Positions 1-13,400 of a stretch of 64,000 nt of DNA are shown here, one piece after another (within the stretch, counting starts at the first letter, position 1; every line of letters starts with the position of its first letter). This DNA is from Plazaster borealis. Lineage: Eukaryota; Echinodermata; Asteroidea; Forcipulatida; Labidiasteridae. The notes beneath the pieces were generated by a model. The model was given only the letters and a program-made list of their open reading frames with translations, was not told where the DNA came from and made no database searches. Both the position numbers and the translations under genes were made by a program. The DNA lies in contig CM037460.1 of assembly GCA_021014325.1 (NCBI GenBank), positions 19,429,044 through 19,493,043 on the forward strand, read 5' to 3'.

Positions 1-1340
1 AGTTAGATAGAGTATAACTGTGTCGAGAGATGATCGTTCATTGATTTGTTAGGTGTCTTTCAATTCCCTGGCAACCTACTTCTGCTATTGTGTAAAACTG
101 TGTGATCTCAGTAGTTGCCTATGAAATTGGACCTACGATCCTTGTCATAACTCATTGGGCCCCCTGGCACCCGATCAATGACGACTTTCATTGCGTGATC
201 TGTGCTCAAGCTGGGGTGATTACTATTATGATTATTATTAAATATTATACTAATTTGTATGATTTATTCGGCCAAGATTTCAACAAACATGCAACAATAC
301 AAGAAAGTTATATGTGTTACTGTTCCATTACTCATGATGTAATGGAACAGTAGCAGAAGGGCAAGAACAACTATTGGAATCAGATGACAAGACAAACTCA
401 TTCTGAAATGTCCAGGATTGCTAAAAGTGAACCAAACCACTGTAACTAAAAAGCCTGTTGATCCAATCTTAAACTGGGAAACTAATCCTCAACAAATAAA
501 TCTAAAATGTTAACATTGGGCAAGGGAGCAGAGGAAGGGTATGTTTATTGTCAGGTGGCCCAAGCATTTTGGCCGGGATTGTAAATCTTACTGTATGAAG
601 TCAAATACAAGTACCGATATGGGAAAAGGAGTGCCATGCAGTTTATTGACTTGTAAATAAAATATACGCTACATGTACATTCTGACTTGCAAGAACAGAC
701 GAAAATAACCCTCCAAATGAAACTGGCTCCCGATTAATTGAAGTAATATCAAACGACCCACGGAGGCCATTGCTCTCACCAGCCATTAAATCGCCGCGCT
801 GCCTGACTAACTCATCAGGCTAATTAGTACCACTTTATTTGTTCCCTGTCCATTGTTCTGTAAGATAATTACACCATGTTTTGTTGGAAACACGTAATGT
901 ACTTCCTTTCCCATCTCCAGCACTAGATGTCATCCGGATGCATTAATCAAGACATCAGTGCACCATATGAAGAAATGAAAGGAGAGCTTCATGTATAAAC
1001 TGCTTTCCTGAAATTATTGCATTGTGTTGCATTGGTACATCCCAAAGCCAACAGTATTTCCTGAATGATAGTGCCCTCTCATGATAACATGTATATTATA
1101 TGTCGTACATGTACGACAGATGACACTTTTTGAGTACATAAAATAGATTGTACATGTACGACCTTGGCACTAAAAGAGTTGAAGGACGAGTTTTGAAATT
1201 AATTGAACACGATTTTGGACAACTTCGTAAATGTTAATGGGCAGGTGTCTCTGATCATATACCCTAATAATGTAATCTGCGTAAACTGCAGAATTGAAAA
1301 ACAGACAAATATTCAGAGCCTCACTTTGCCCCGACCTTAC
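1..1340 (-). other. GMDS intron 4 (5' part)
   Basis: No further coding exon was recognised. It contains one copy of a duplicated roughly 460-bp segment (131-590). The remainder is AT-rich unique-looking sequence with TACATGTA words near 669, 1113 and 1151. Confidence 0.7.
131..590 (+). repeat. Dispersed repeat, copy 1 of a ~460-bp duplicated segment
   Basis: This stretch matches 7489-7942 almost throughout. Shared blocks include the TCATAACTC start, CGGCCAAGATTTCAACRAACAT, GATGTAATGGAACAGTA, GAATCAGATGACAAGACAAAC and the end GCCCAAGCATTTTGGCCGGGA. Both copies are in the same orientation. No clear terminal inverted repeats or tRNA head are visible, so the class is unassigned. A small palindrome built on TGTTCCATTACTCATGATGTAATGG sits in the middle of this copy. 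Confidence 0.8.
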
Positions 1341-1450
1341 CTTAACATGACTCATTGCTCCCAGGTTGTAGATTTCTGTCGGTCGCACCTGACTGATAAT
1401 CTTCACCAAGGAAGTACTGTCGATTAGGTCTCCATAGTGTAGCACCATGT
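1341..1450 (-). CDS. GMDS: GMDS coding exon 4
   Basis: Encodes the split Asp plus 36 residues, [20 protein letters not shown] then [16 protein letters not shown], a close match to the family block MKLHYGDLTDS...[14 protein letters not shown]. The acceptor is CTCTTCAG and the donor GTAAGG, in phase 0. HYGDL carries the Asp-Leu of the adenine-binding strand end, and NLGA is the strand-4 loop near the nicotinamide. The usual Gln of GAQSHV is Met here, a change next to the active site in the family; it could be a lineage difference. The next exon is beyond the left edge or within 1-1340 and not recognised. Confidence 0.94.
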
Positions 1451-4400
1451 CTGAAGAGTTGATACCAGAAAATTGAGCATCATGAGAATTTCACTCCGAC
1501 ACTGCCTCCTTCACAATAAGCCATTTGCGTGTTTGGCCTGTGCTAAACGTCACACTTTTGCCGTGTCGAACTCAAATATTTAGAAAATGATGAATTAAAT
1601 TTGACAAAAGAGGGACGTTTAGCGCAAACTTTTGATTTAAGTTTTACACTGCAGTGTAGCGCGGCAACACAGTAGTTGCACGACGTGACAAACGTCGCGC
1701 TCTTGCCAAATTAAATTGAATTCGCAGTCGGGGGATGCTCTGTGGGAATACGCATGCGCAAAGCTTTTGAAGAAAAAAATATGTGTATTTTCTAAACATT
1801 CTCCTTGTTAGTACCGTAGCTGGGAGTATTCCAGGATGGGATTGGAAACAACTTCTGACTGGAACAAACATAATCTGTAGATTTCAGAATTAAAATAATC
1901 AATTTTGTTTGACACTCTTAAAAAAAGATGATGAACGCCACTCACCAACGATGGTAAAAATAAGGACAACATTTAATGTATAGGGAAAATATTATTATGA
2001 TTTTGTCATTAATATTTGAGTGTCACAGCTCCAATTGCCATCATGAAATATGACTCTTTAGCAATTTTCTCCCGCGTCGCCATTTTGAATTACTTTAAAT
2101 GCGGCAAACTATTTTACTAAATTTGACGTTTGTCACCGATTCGTTTTAATTGCCGCGCTTTTGCCGTGCGAAAATCATTTGAATTCACCATGGCAAGTGC
2201 GACGTTTAGCGCAGGCTTTCGATTTGAATAATGTCTTGTACAATGACTTGCTTGATCACAAGTTACCGCTTAAATTTTAATTCATCAGACTATCGAGACA
2301 GTTGCTCTGCACATGATTTGGGGCAAGATTTTGCTTAGTTACGTAAGAGACAGCCAACACCCATACACAACTTTGAATGAATGTGTATGGCACAATGGTA
2401 CCAGGGTTTGCTCATCTGGAGGTTGCTACACAAAAGCTTGCCCCGAACCATTTGACATAGCAACTGTCTCTATAATCTGAGGAATTCAAATTTAAGCAGT
2501 AACCTGTGACTAAGCAAGTCATTGTACCAGACTTTATTCAAATCTAAGTCGCAAATGGCTTATTGAGGGATGGTAAAGTACATGTACATCATCACATCTC
2601 ACTAATCCATTGATCAGCATTCTCAATGTTGTGCATTTTGTGCCAGTTGCTCTAATAGCTTGGGAGGCTATAATCCTTACAGCTGAGAAGCTGAATTGTG
2701 AAGGATGCAGCTACAAACATGGTCAAGCCGCAGGCATGTACAAGCACCTTTAGGACCACGGAGCACAGCCAGAGATCAAGAGTGTTTAATTTTTACACTT
2801 CAAGTGTAAAATCTTAAAGATCAGGGGCAACGGAGGCCATGGCCATACCTCCAGGTAATCCAGGCCTAATTATGATATCACACTTTACTTAGCAATATTA
2901 AGATTAATTTGCACTCACGATCAATCATAACTCTTTGTGAAATTGGCCCCTGAAGCAGCAAATGTGCACACGACGTGTATCATATTAACTTTACCAAGTA
3001 TTGCAGTTGTGATGTCTAACAAACCAATCTATTATGTTTTTTTTGTTGATTGCTTTGTATTATTACCAACTGTACCCAATTTTGGAATGTGTAGAGTGGT
3101 ATAAAACTTCAGTGCAGAGAGTGGGGCGTTGATCAAAATTTCATTTTTGGGACGAAGCCCTTTTTCTTTCCGTATTTGAGTTCACTTCAGCCCGAGCTCC
3201 CTGCACTCATGTAAGTGCAATTTCTATTAGCCCCTTTGCTCTTATTTATTTATTGTATAAACTATTGCAATATTATTGTTCTTTATGATTAAAACTTATC
3301 AAGGGAGGCGCCTCCCTGAAGCTATGTCTGTTGTGCCAGAAATGTTTTGGGGTGTTAATTTGTTGGTTTATTTTCATCAACCCCCCCCCCCCCATACCGA
3401 TAATTATTTCCATGTAGCGGGCTTTCCCACCCGGGCTATGCCGCAACATGCCCACGTCAGCGTTCTCCCTTAACAAGGGTCCGCTGGCCAAATGCCACTT
3501 AAACCACCCAAGGACTAGTCAGAACTCTCTCCAAGTGGTCCAGCTGACAAGTTCAGTTTTGGAAAGCATCCCTATTTCATTTGAAATATCGACAAGTGAA
3601 AAAGCTGACGGACTAGTGAAATGACAAGCTAACTGGTCCTGTTGGCCAGTCACTAAAACAAGTCAAGGGCAAACCCTGCACGTCCTCGGAGCGTTACAAT
3701 ATGGGAGTGACAAAGACTCACAAGCTTCCCCCAATGCTGGTCAGAACGATCCAACACCTGTATGACTTCTATAGCACTGATAGCTCCACATCCAAGGCTG
3801 TGCTTGGGCAAGACGCCACAAAGCTGGACTTTGTGGATTGGTTATCGGGACAGCTGCAAAGCAGCTGTTTAATTTGACCTTTCAATACCAGACGATGAGA
3901 CGCTTAGTTGGCAGCAGATATAACAGGGCCCAATTTCGTAGAGCTGCTTAAGCAGACATTAGTGCTTAACAAGTTCCTGCTAAGCAAAAATAAGCAGGAA
4001 ACCAGGTGCAAACAGTACATTTAACATAGCAATTTGGCTGGTAACCTTTTTTCTGGTAAGCACAATTGAGCCCAGGTAAATATCAAAATCTGTTTCCCTA
4101 ACATATGGGTAAGCACACATTCTCAAGAAGACCAGGTTTTACAAGATAAATCTGCTGCCCTCTGGTAGTTCAAAACTCTCCCAAGTCTATTTTGACTTGT
4201 GCATGTCATTATGGGTTTTGTATCATCAGTGCCCGCTGTCAAGTCAACATTTGCCTAGTAATATCTAGTTCGAACATCAAGGATATTGAAATATGCCAGA
4301 TACTACTACATGTACTGGTCAGAGTTGCTGTCAAGACCACAAAGTCCGAGATGAAGACAGAGACGACACCTTCCATTCCAGGACTGAGACCAAGATAGAG

Positions 4401-7400
4401 ACCTCAACGTCCGAGGGGTACACTGAGACCAAGATAGAGTCCTCAATGTCCGAGGGGTAGACTGAGACCAAGCTATAGACCTCAATGTCAGAGGGGTAAA
4501 CCGAGACCAAGATAGAGTCCTCAATGTCCGAGGGGTAAACCGAGACCAAGATAGAGTCCTCAATGTCCGAGGGGTAAACCGAGACAAAGCTAGAGACCTC
4601 AATGTCCAAGGGGTAAACCGATACCAAGCTATAGACCTCAATGTCCGATGGGTACACTGAGACCAAGCTAGAGACCTCAATGTCCAAGAAGTAAACCGAG
4701 ACCAAGCTAGAGACCTCAATGTCCGAGGGGTAGACTGAGACCAAGCTAGAGACCTCAATGTCAGAGGGTTGGACCGAGACCAAGCTAGAGACCTCAATGT
4801 CCGAGGGGTAAACCGATACCAAGCTATAGACCTCAATGTCCGAGGGGTAGACTGAGACCAAGCTATAGACCTCAATGTCCGAGGGGTGGACTGAGACCAA
4901 GATAGAGACCTCAATGTCAGAGGGTTGGACCGAGACCAAGATAGAGACCTCAATGTCAGAGGGTTGGACCGAGACCAAGATAGAGTCCTCAATGTCCGAG
5001 GGTTGGACCGAGACCAAGCTAGAGACCTCAATGTCAGAGGGGTAGACCGAGACCAAGCTATAGACCTCAATGTCAGAGGGTTGGACCGAGACCAAGATAG
5101 AGTCCTCAATGTCCGAGGGGTGGACCGAGACCAAGCTATAGACCTCAATGTCCGATGGGTACACTGAGACCAAGCTATAGACCTCAATGTCAGAGGGGTA
5201 GACCGAGACCAAGCTATAGACCTCAATGTCAGAGGGTTGGACCGAGACCAAGATAGAGTCCTCAATGTCCGAGGGGTGGACTGAGACCAAGATAGAGTCC
5301 TCAATGTCCGAGGGGTAGACCGAGACCAAGCTAGAGACCTCATTGTCCAAGGGGTAGACCGAGAACAAGATAGAGACCTCAATAGTCCGAGGGGTAGACC
5401 TAGACCAAGCTATAGACCTCAATGTCCGAGGGGTAGACCGAGACCAAGCTAGAGACCTCATTGTCCAAGGGGTAGACCTAGACCAAGCTATAGACCTTAA
5501 TGTCCGAGGGGTAGACCGAGAACAAGATAGAAACCTCAATAGTCTGAGGGGTAGACCTAGACCAAGCAAGACCTAATCATCCAAGGGGTACACCGAGACC
5601 AAGCTAGAGACCTCAATGTTCGAGGGGTAGACTGAAACTGAGACCTCCCCAATGAGATCAAGTCCAAGACCGAAACAGAAACCTGTACTGTACTGATGGC
5701 TTCGCTCAGCCTTCACCACTGGTGTCACATAGCCACTGTACGGTATGGGGAAACAAAGTGTGACCATGCCACGCCACCCTCCACCCTCGCACCTTACCTT
5801 TCATCTGATGCGTCTTAGTATCCATGTAGAGATGAGAAATACGGCCAGTGTTGAAAGAACTCGATCGCCGCATGATGCCATGCACCTTCGTAAAAGAACA
5901 AACAATACATGTACATGTATATACTACGTTTAAATGACCGTGTTAAATCCAAACAATACTGTAGGGTAAACTGCCCTATTGCCTCCATCTTGGTTGGATT
6001 CCTTGTGTTTTCAGTAGGATAATAACATTGGTAATCAATACACACCATACAAGGGGCCAGACTAGTCAGGGCTCGAATTTGGGGACAAAATCCACAAGAC
6101 TACAGGGCTTGTTGTAGCTCAAAATGTTCACTGGACCAGATGTTTTTTTTCAAAGACCAGTCATAAAGATTTGAACTGTTTAATTTGACCAAGGACTGAG
6201 AGAAGATTTGTCTCATTTGTAATATGGGCAAGTATTCTTCAGTACTCAACAGAATTGAAAGATTTTTATCAGACTGAAAATCAACATATTTGAACAAAAA
6301 CACAAGACCGCCAGTCATGAGTTTACTGGCCCGGTGCTTAAATCACTGGCCTCGGGCCTGTGGCCCAGTGTAAATTTAAAGCCCTGCTAGTTTATTTCCA
6401 GGCAATGGACGCCAATACATTTTTTCAGCCCCACTGCCTTGAACTCCTGCTTCGCCATTAAGTGTTTCATTGGACGTGTGATTTTGAAAAGGAACTGTAG
6501 CGTTGTCTGCTCTGAAGCTAAAAATTCAAGACCCGTTTTTTCCGAAGCAAGACTGGCTTTTTGTTCCAAGTGTTCTTGGCCGACACAGCCCATCAAGAAA
6601 TTCCACTCACCTTGTATCCCTTAGACAGGAGCAGCTCAGCCAAGTATGACCCATCCTGTATAAAAAAACATCAAAGAAACGTAGGGTTAAAAGCAATGAA
6701 GACATTTCGCCAAACTGCACGCAAAAATTGTAGACTGTCAAATACAACTTTCTTTCAACAATTACGTGTACTGCAACTATACTTGTGGTTTACAACTTGA
6801 TATTTACTACACTTGTAAGAATCTTTTTTAAATTAATTTTAGATCGAACAAAACAAATAAAAGTTGACTAGAGCGGGATTTGAACCTGCGACCTCCGGAT
6901 TAACGTGCCGGTCACTCTACCAACTGAGCTACATTATCTAGCCCTAATGGTGGGCCTAATGTTTCCCTCGTGGTTTCTTACTTCCTTAATTTTGTTTACA
7001 AGTGAAAGAAATGCAGCTTATACATGTATCAACAAGTAACAAGTTCTGTACATTTACGACTACAGAACAGGGCTTGAATTTGGGGGGAAATCCACAAGAT
7101 CGCAGGACTTGTAGCTCATAATTCTTACAGGACCAGAATTTGTTTCACAAGACCAGCCTCAAAATGAGAAAAGACATGAGAAGACCAGCATCAAAATGAC
7201 AACATCAGCCTGTAAACTTTTTGGGCGTTTTGGTTTTAAGAAAAGAATATTATGGTTATAGTAGACTTTGATACCCAACAAAATTGAAAAAAGAAATTTA
7301 TCAGACTGAAAGTCAACATTAGAACAGCATTAGAAATAAAAAAAGATTGAATTGAAAAACACAAGACAACCGGACTTTGTTGTGAGTTTACTGGCCTGAC

Positions 7401-10400
7401 ACTTAAACCACTGGCCTTGGGCCTGTGACCCAGTGTAAATTTCGAGCCCTGCAGTATTAATGTAAGTTCACATAGGTTTGCGAGGTTAAGCTACAATCCT
7501 GATCATAACTCGGTGGGCACCCCGGCCCCCAGTTAATGCCGACTCTCATTGCGCGGTCTGCACTCCAGCTGGGGTGGTTACTATTATGATTGTTATTATA
7601 CTCATTATTATGATGATTCATTCGGCCAAGATTTCAACGAACATACAACAATACAGGAAATTAATATTTAGTACTTTCCGTTACTAATGATGTAATGGAA
7701 CAGTAACAGAAAGGCAAGAATGACTATTGGAATCAGATGACAAGACAAACCCATTCTAAAATGGCCAGGATTAATCAAAGTGAACCAAACCACTGTGACT
7801 CAAAAGCCTATTAATCCAATCTTAAACTGGGAAAAGAATCCTCATCAAATAAATTTTAAAAGATAACAACATTGAGCGGGGGATGGGGGAGGGTAATGTT
7901 TATTGTCAGGTGGCCCAAGCATTTTGGCCGGGACTGTAGATCTACAGGTACATGTACTGTGATATGATGTATGTACATGATGCTCATTACAGACAATTAA
8001 CCAACAGAGTTGACCAAAAGAAACAACCAAGTCGCCAAACTGTAAGAAGACTTTATTGCTATTGGCTCCAGGCCATGCAGGCCCCGCACACATTGCTTCC
8101 TGAAGGCTTCGGGTCTTCAAACTCAAGAATCCAACACAGAGTCCCTTATGATTCAATATTGACACATCGGGGTCCTTCCAGCTATGTGCACTTGCCGTCT
8201 CCCACAGGACGCATCAAACTGTCACTATCACAAAGAATATGAACTCACAAAGTACCAACGCTAAATCCATCCTATCTTACCGTGTCACCAGTTGTAAGCT
8301 ACCCCCAATGAGTGACGTGGTTATATAGTACTGCACCATCATCATCCATCATAGCACAGATTAGCTCGGAATTATTTCTCTGAGTTTGGCTCGTGACCAA
8401 CTGTCATGATTTGTTGTGTGCAACTCAATGTGTCTTTTTTTTCAGGCATGCTATTTGGTCCTTGACGAACATTTTATTGAGTAGAAGGGCTGGCCTACAT
8501 GGTTTAGGTATTAATTAGTCTTTTCAGGCCATTTAATCAAAGTTGTTATGATTTTTTTCTTCAAAGAAGAATATCATGTTTGCTTTGTACATGCCAGAAG
8601 TGAGTATTTGCATGGTGGTGGATGGACATATCACTATCAGACCTGGAATTACTCAGAGGCCACGGAGGCCATGGCCTTCAGTGCCCCTGGTCTTGGTCAT
8701 GGTGCCCCTTCAAAAGGAAGTGTCCTTTGCAAAATGGAAATGGCCTTGTCCTCTCAAAGATGAAATTCCAGGCCTGATATATTGTTTTGCCGTAAATCAA
8801 GAACCTTGATCATTATTATTGAAATAACCATTTTGGTCTTTAAAATAAAGTAAGAATTTCCAGTGACACCGTGTACATGTAGTTAAATCTCTCAAGTATA
8901 GTGTGGTCAGAGTGTTTCAGACAGTTTACTCTGTCTGTCGTCGAGAGACTGTCTCCTGACGGCGGACAGAGAACACAGTCCGAGACCGTTGAGTTCAACG
9001 GTTCCTTTCTGAACCGCACATTCTAAAAAGAGAGATTTAACGACATGGTGTCACCGCACAATCTTAGTTTATTGTCCTATCACCCTGCAAAACTCTGTCC
9101 GCAATCGGGAGACTGCCTCCCGCCGATGACGGACAGAGTACACTGTCCGAAACGTTGAGTTCAACGGTTCCTGTCGGAACCGCACATTCTCAAAAGAGAG
9201 ATTTAACGACATGTCAACGCATAATCTTAGTTTATTGTCTTACCACCACGCAAAACATAAAGTCTGAATTATTTTGGTCTTCTCAACTTTTGTACTTGTC
9301 TGCTCTCTACTCTAAGTCGATATGTCTCCAAGTTTTGTCATCTTCTTTAGATCAAACAATCTATCAGAATGTACAAATGTACACGTAAATCAAAATGTTT
9401 CATCATGGACAGGACAGGAAGATCAGCTCTACCATCTCGCTCAGCTGAGATGAGGCAATAGCACTTTTTGTTGTTTTCTTTTTTTTATGAGAAATTGGCT
9501 AACAACACAAGGCCGGACACAGCCACTTCAAGTTGAGAGCTAAACTTAACTTGATTTGGGCTGTCGACCCAAATCAACTGTATCCAAATCATTAAGTATC
9601 CTAACTTCATTCACGCTTGCGTACAGACACTATTGGTTGGCAAACGCCATAGAGTTGTGCACTAGGCAGACGCAAAATAACGCGTACGCATCACGCCACC
9701 ATCAGCCCCCGTACAAAAAAAGGCTCAGTGTTCCCTAATTTTCACCCATCAGGGCCAATTTCATAAAGCTGTTTAGCAGAAAATTCTGCTCAGCAAATTT
9801 CTTTGCTAAGCAAGAAAATGAGTGGGGTACCAGTCACAGCAATGGTAACTTTATGGTAATTTGGCTGGTAACCTATTTTTCTTAAGCAAGAGAGTTTTCT
9901 GTGCTTAGCGTGTTTTTGTACTTACATGCTTTATGAAATTGGGCCCAGTAGTGTTAGTACGCACGCCTGACGACATGCAATTTACATTTCATGGGAAAGG
10001 TCCATTGTAAGTTGAGGCAAACAGAAGGAGAAATGCAAACAGTGTCAAGCTGTTTTTGAATAAAGGATGAGACAAAGGATGGCTTCATAGAGATTAAGAC
10101 GGAAGATTATCAAAGGTCCTTCAAAGCTGGGTACCCCTTTTCTGTTGGGGGAGTATGGGGAAGGGAGTTACAAACACTTACAATGTAGTAAACATGTACA
10201 AAGTACATGTATACATGTGTGTAAATGTACATTATAAGTGCTATACAAGGAATGTTGAAAGCCTACAGGCTATGTAATCTGACAAGACATGGGGGGAGAC
10301 ACATAAAATGTTGTTGTCTATGGGAACAGGGCAAAGGCTACCATGTACATTACAGGGTTTGCCCTGAAATTCATTAATGACTTAGCCAGCAGGACCAGTC

Positions 10401-13400
10401 AACTTGTCATTTCATTAGTCCACCAGTTTGTTCACCGACCCATATTTCATATAAAATAGGGTTCTGCCTTTAACACTGAACTAGCCAGCCAGACTTGGAT
10501 AGAATTTTGACTGGTCCTCAGGTGTTTTAACTGGCGTTTGGCCAGCGGACCAGTGTTAAGGGAGACCCCTGCATTTATTCCACTATCAGCATTTGTCTAG
10601 ATCGAGCTTCTTTGGCTACAGCGCTACTGCATTCAGTTAAATAATGTTGAAGATCTACATACCAGATGTACCAAGCCAAATGCTGAAAAGTGGATGTGGG
10701 CTAAATATCTGGGTCTAATTTCATGCTTTTAAAGCAAAACAAAATGAGGCTTACTAGATTAAGGTTACCAGCCGAAATACCATGTCATCTGTGACTGGTA
10801 TCCTGCTCATTTTTGCTTAGCACAGTTTGGGGGGCAAAGTTTTCTGCTTGATAAAGTTGGGCCCAGGTCAAGAGAACCTCTTATTAATGGCTTGGGATCA
10901 GAGCTCCGAGAAATGAAGGAATTCTCAATTTTGTTTTCAATTCAAGATGAGAGTAGTAAAAAATCTGTTCAAATTGTGTGCAATCCTCCCCCCTCCCCTT
11001 ACCAAGTCTCCTCCTTACCTTCCAGGGGCTACTTACACTGTATGTACACATACAGTACATGTACATACATGTAGTATTAGTACATGCTGTATAAACATGT
11101 TCTTATAGACCATGCAAGTCTCGCGCGTATTCAAACTTCCGGGACCGACCATTGTGGTCCCAACCATATGGATTTTTACGTGGGCGGGATTTTGTTTAAA
11201 CTTAGTTTATGGCTATGAAAATTATTAATGATGTTGGGAATGTATTACTAAGTGAATTAAGTGATATTTAACAATACGAAAGTAAAACAGGATTTTCAAC
11301 AAAATAACGAAGAAAACCTGAGAATAAGACTTGACCTCCGTTTCCGGTTACTTGTAAAAAATTAAAAATGCTGCCCAACTGACGGGCATGTTGTCATTAA
11401 ACATATGGGATAGACGCACGCACACATTGGGGCACGATTGGCAACTGGGGTTTATAACAATAAGCATTCTCGTGCCAAATTTTAATTTTGTTTGTTAATG
11501 TTAATCTGAATAAATTATTTGTATTATACAAAAATTTGACATTTATTTTCAAGAATTATGTATGATTTTAAAAGAAGATTTGATTTCATAGGAAAATAAA
11601 GTCTTCGTTCGAGTTTTTTTCTCGTTTTCAGTATGCGCGAGACTTGCACAGTCTATTGGGGGTACATGCACCCTTAACTTGTGTCCAACCTCTTCATTAA
11701 TTCTCACAGTCAATCTCAAAAGAGAAAATCAAATCTTACACACTGTCTGGCATTTTTTTTTTTTTTTTACGTTTGAACTTTAGGTCTATGAATCTTGTAA
11801 TCATCAAAAAGTACTAATTATGCAAATTACGCACGTACCTAGACGCACGGCAGATATGATTGCGTTGGCCCTTGTTTATATTCCTGCGTTATTTATAGAG
11901 CAGTATATCAAGATTCGTATGGGAAATAATGAACCCTTCCGTGTGTAGTCCCTTTCAAACAGTGATAGGCAATTGACAATGTCAATTCCATGCATTTTTT
12001 ACACTAAATGAGAAATTTCTAAATGTCAAAGGTTCGTGACACGCATAGAGTGTGTGTACACACGAGTGTGTTGTCCCATCATAGACATTTCAGAGGCTAG
12101 GACAATCAACCTGTAACCTGTACAGTCTTAAAGTAGGTTCTGCTAAATTTGGGGGGAAAATTCTGCCCTGTCTGCAAAATTAGATTTTTTTTTTATCTTA
12201 CGTGTAGGTGTTCGTGCAGCAGCGCAAACCCCTCTTGGTGTTTTTGTTTTTTCACGTATTTGTTAATTTGTTTATTTTGTTCTCTCTCTCTTAATCTCTG
12301 AGTGGTATTATTATTACTGTTGATATTATTATTACATTCGGTATTTTAAATTGTGTTGTATTCGTTATCTTTTCTTTTTTTATTATGACACATGAATTTT
12401 ATATTTTGCTGTCGCCAGCTGTTACAAACCAGACAAATCAAATGAAATTTCGCTCGTAAAAATTACCCGATGTACTGACATGTAAATGCAGCTTCTGATT
12501 AGAACGCCTTTGTTATGTGCAGAACCTGTACTTGTACATCCAACATTTATGTGCTGAATAAATGTTTCCTTAATCCAATAAGCGTCAAGTTTACATTATG
12601 CAAATTATATTAACAGGTGAATATATGCATGTAATTAATATGTTAATTCTAAAATCGGGGATAAAGAATATGATTTGTTGTTTACCCTGACACTGATGTG
12701 TATTAAGCACTGCACATGTGTACACAGTACTTTCCAGAGTCCTTTGAAAAAAAATCCACAGGCATATCACTCGGGTTGGATTCAAACCCACGACCTCTGC
12801 CATGCTAGAACAGATGTCTTACCACTAGACCACCAGGCTCGCCAGAAGCAGGATTCGCGAAAGTAGTGAGTATTTGTTTTAGAGAGCTCGAGGTGCACAA
12901 CAATTTCCGATGTTATGGTTTTTAACTTTTTACACTTTGGCTGAATAAATTATTTTTTATCTTATCTTATCTTATACAGTGCTATAATGTAAAACACATC
13001 GGTGTAAGGGCCAAAAAACAAATCATATTTACATCCACATAATGTACATATCAAGTACATTTACATACGACTTCCATTTATCATGTTTAAATACTAATAA
13101 TTAAAATATATTTTCTTATTCATGAACATGAACGATTGTCTTTTCACTACACGTGTACACACAACCTTCTGGATCTGGTCTTCTGAGTCCTGCTATTGTT
13201 ATTCTATTATCATGTACTGTATTCCCTTTTCTAAAGAGTTCCCTTGTGGGGTCCATTGTTTCACAGGACAATTGTTCATACGCTTCTCGTTAAAGTTTGT
13301 ATTTTTATTAGTATTTTTGCATTTATTTTTATTTATTTAACAATTACAATTATTATCTATGCAGATCTTAAAAAGCTTTGGCTGATGTCTGCATTTTTAG

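Larger units (their letters stand above)
1451..5797 (-). other. GMDS intron 3
   Basis: A 4.35-kb intron between exons 3 and 4. It holds a TIR-bounded element (1514-2565), a CAGG-ended element (3458-3678), a GGGCCC hairpin-family MITE (3926-4073) and a 39-bp minisatellite (4385-5640). Other stretches (2870-3380, 3700-3920) show nothing beyond AT-rich sequence and a poly-C run near 3381. Confidence 0.85.

Noticed and set aside
4306..5569. Open frames of 358 and 412 codons on the minus strand
   Set aside because: They are products of a 39-bp tandem array lying in a GMDS intron, with no nonrepetitive domain; a period divisible by three keeps frames open by itself.
6868..6946. Functional tRNA gene
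   Set aside because: A and B boxes are good but the acceptor stem fails to pair and the anticodon stem has a mismatch; a tRNA-derived element or pseudogene is more likely.
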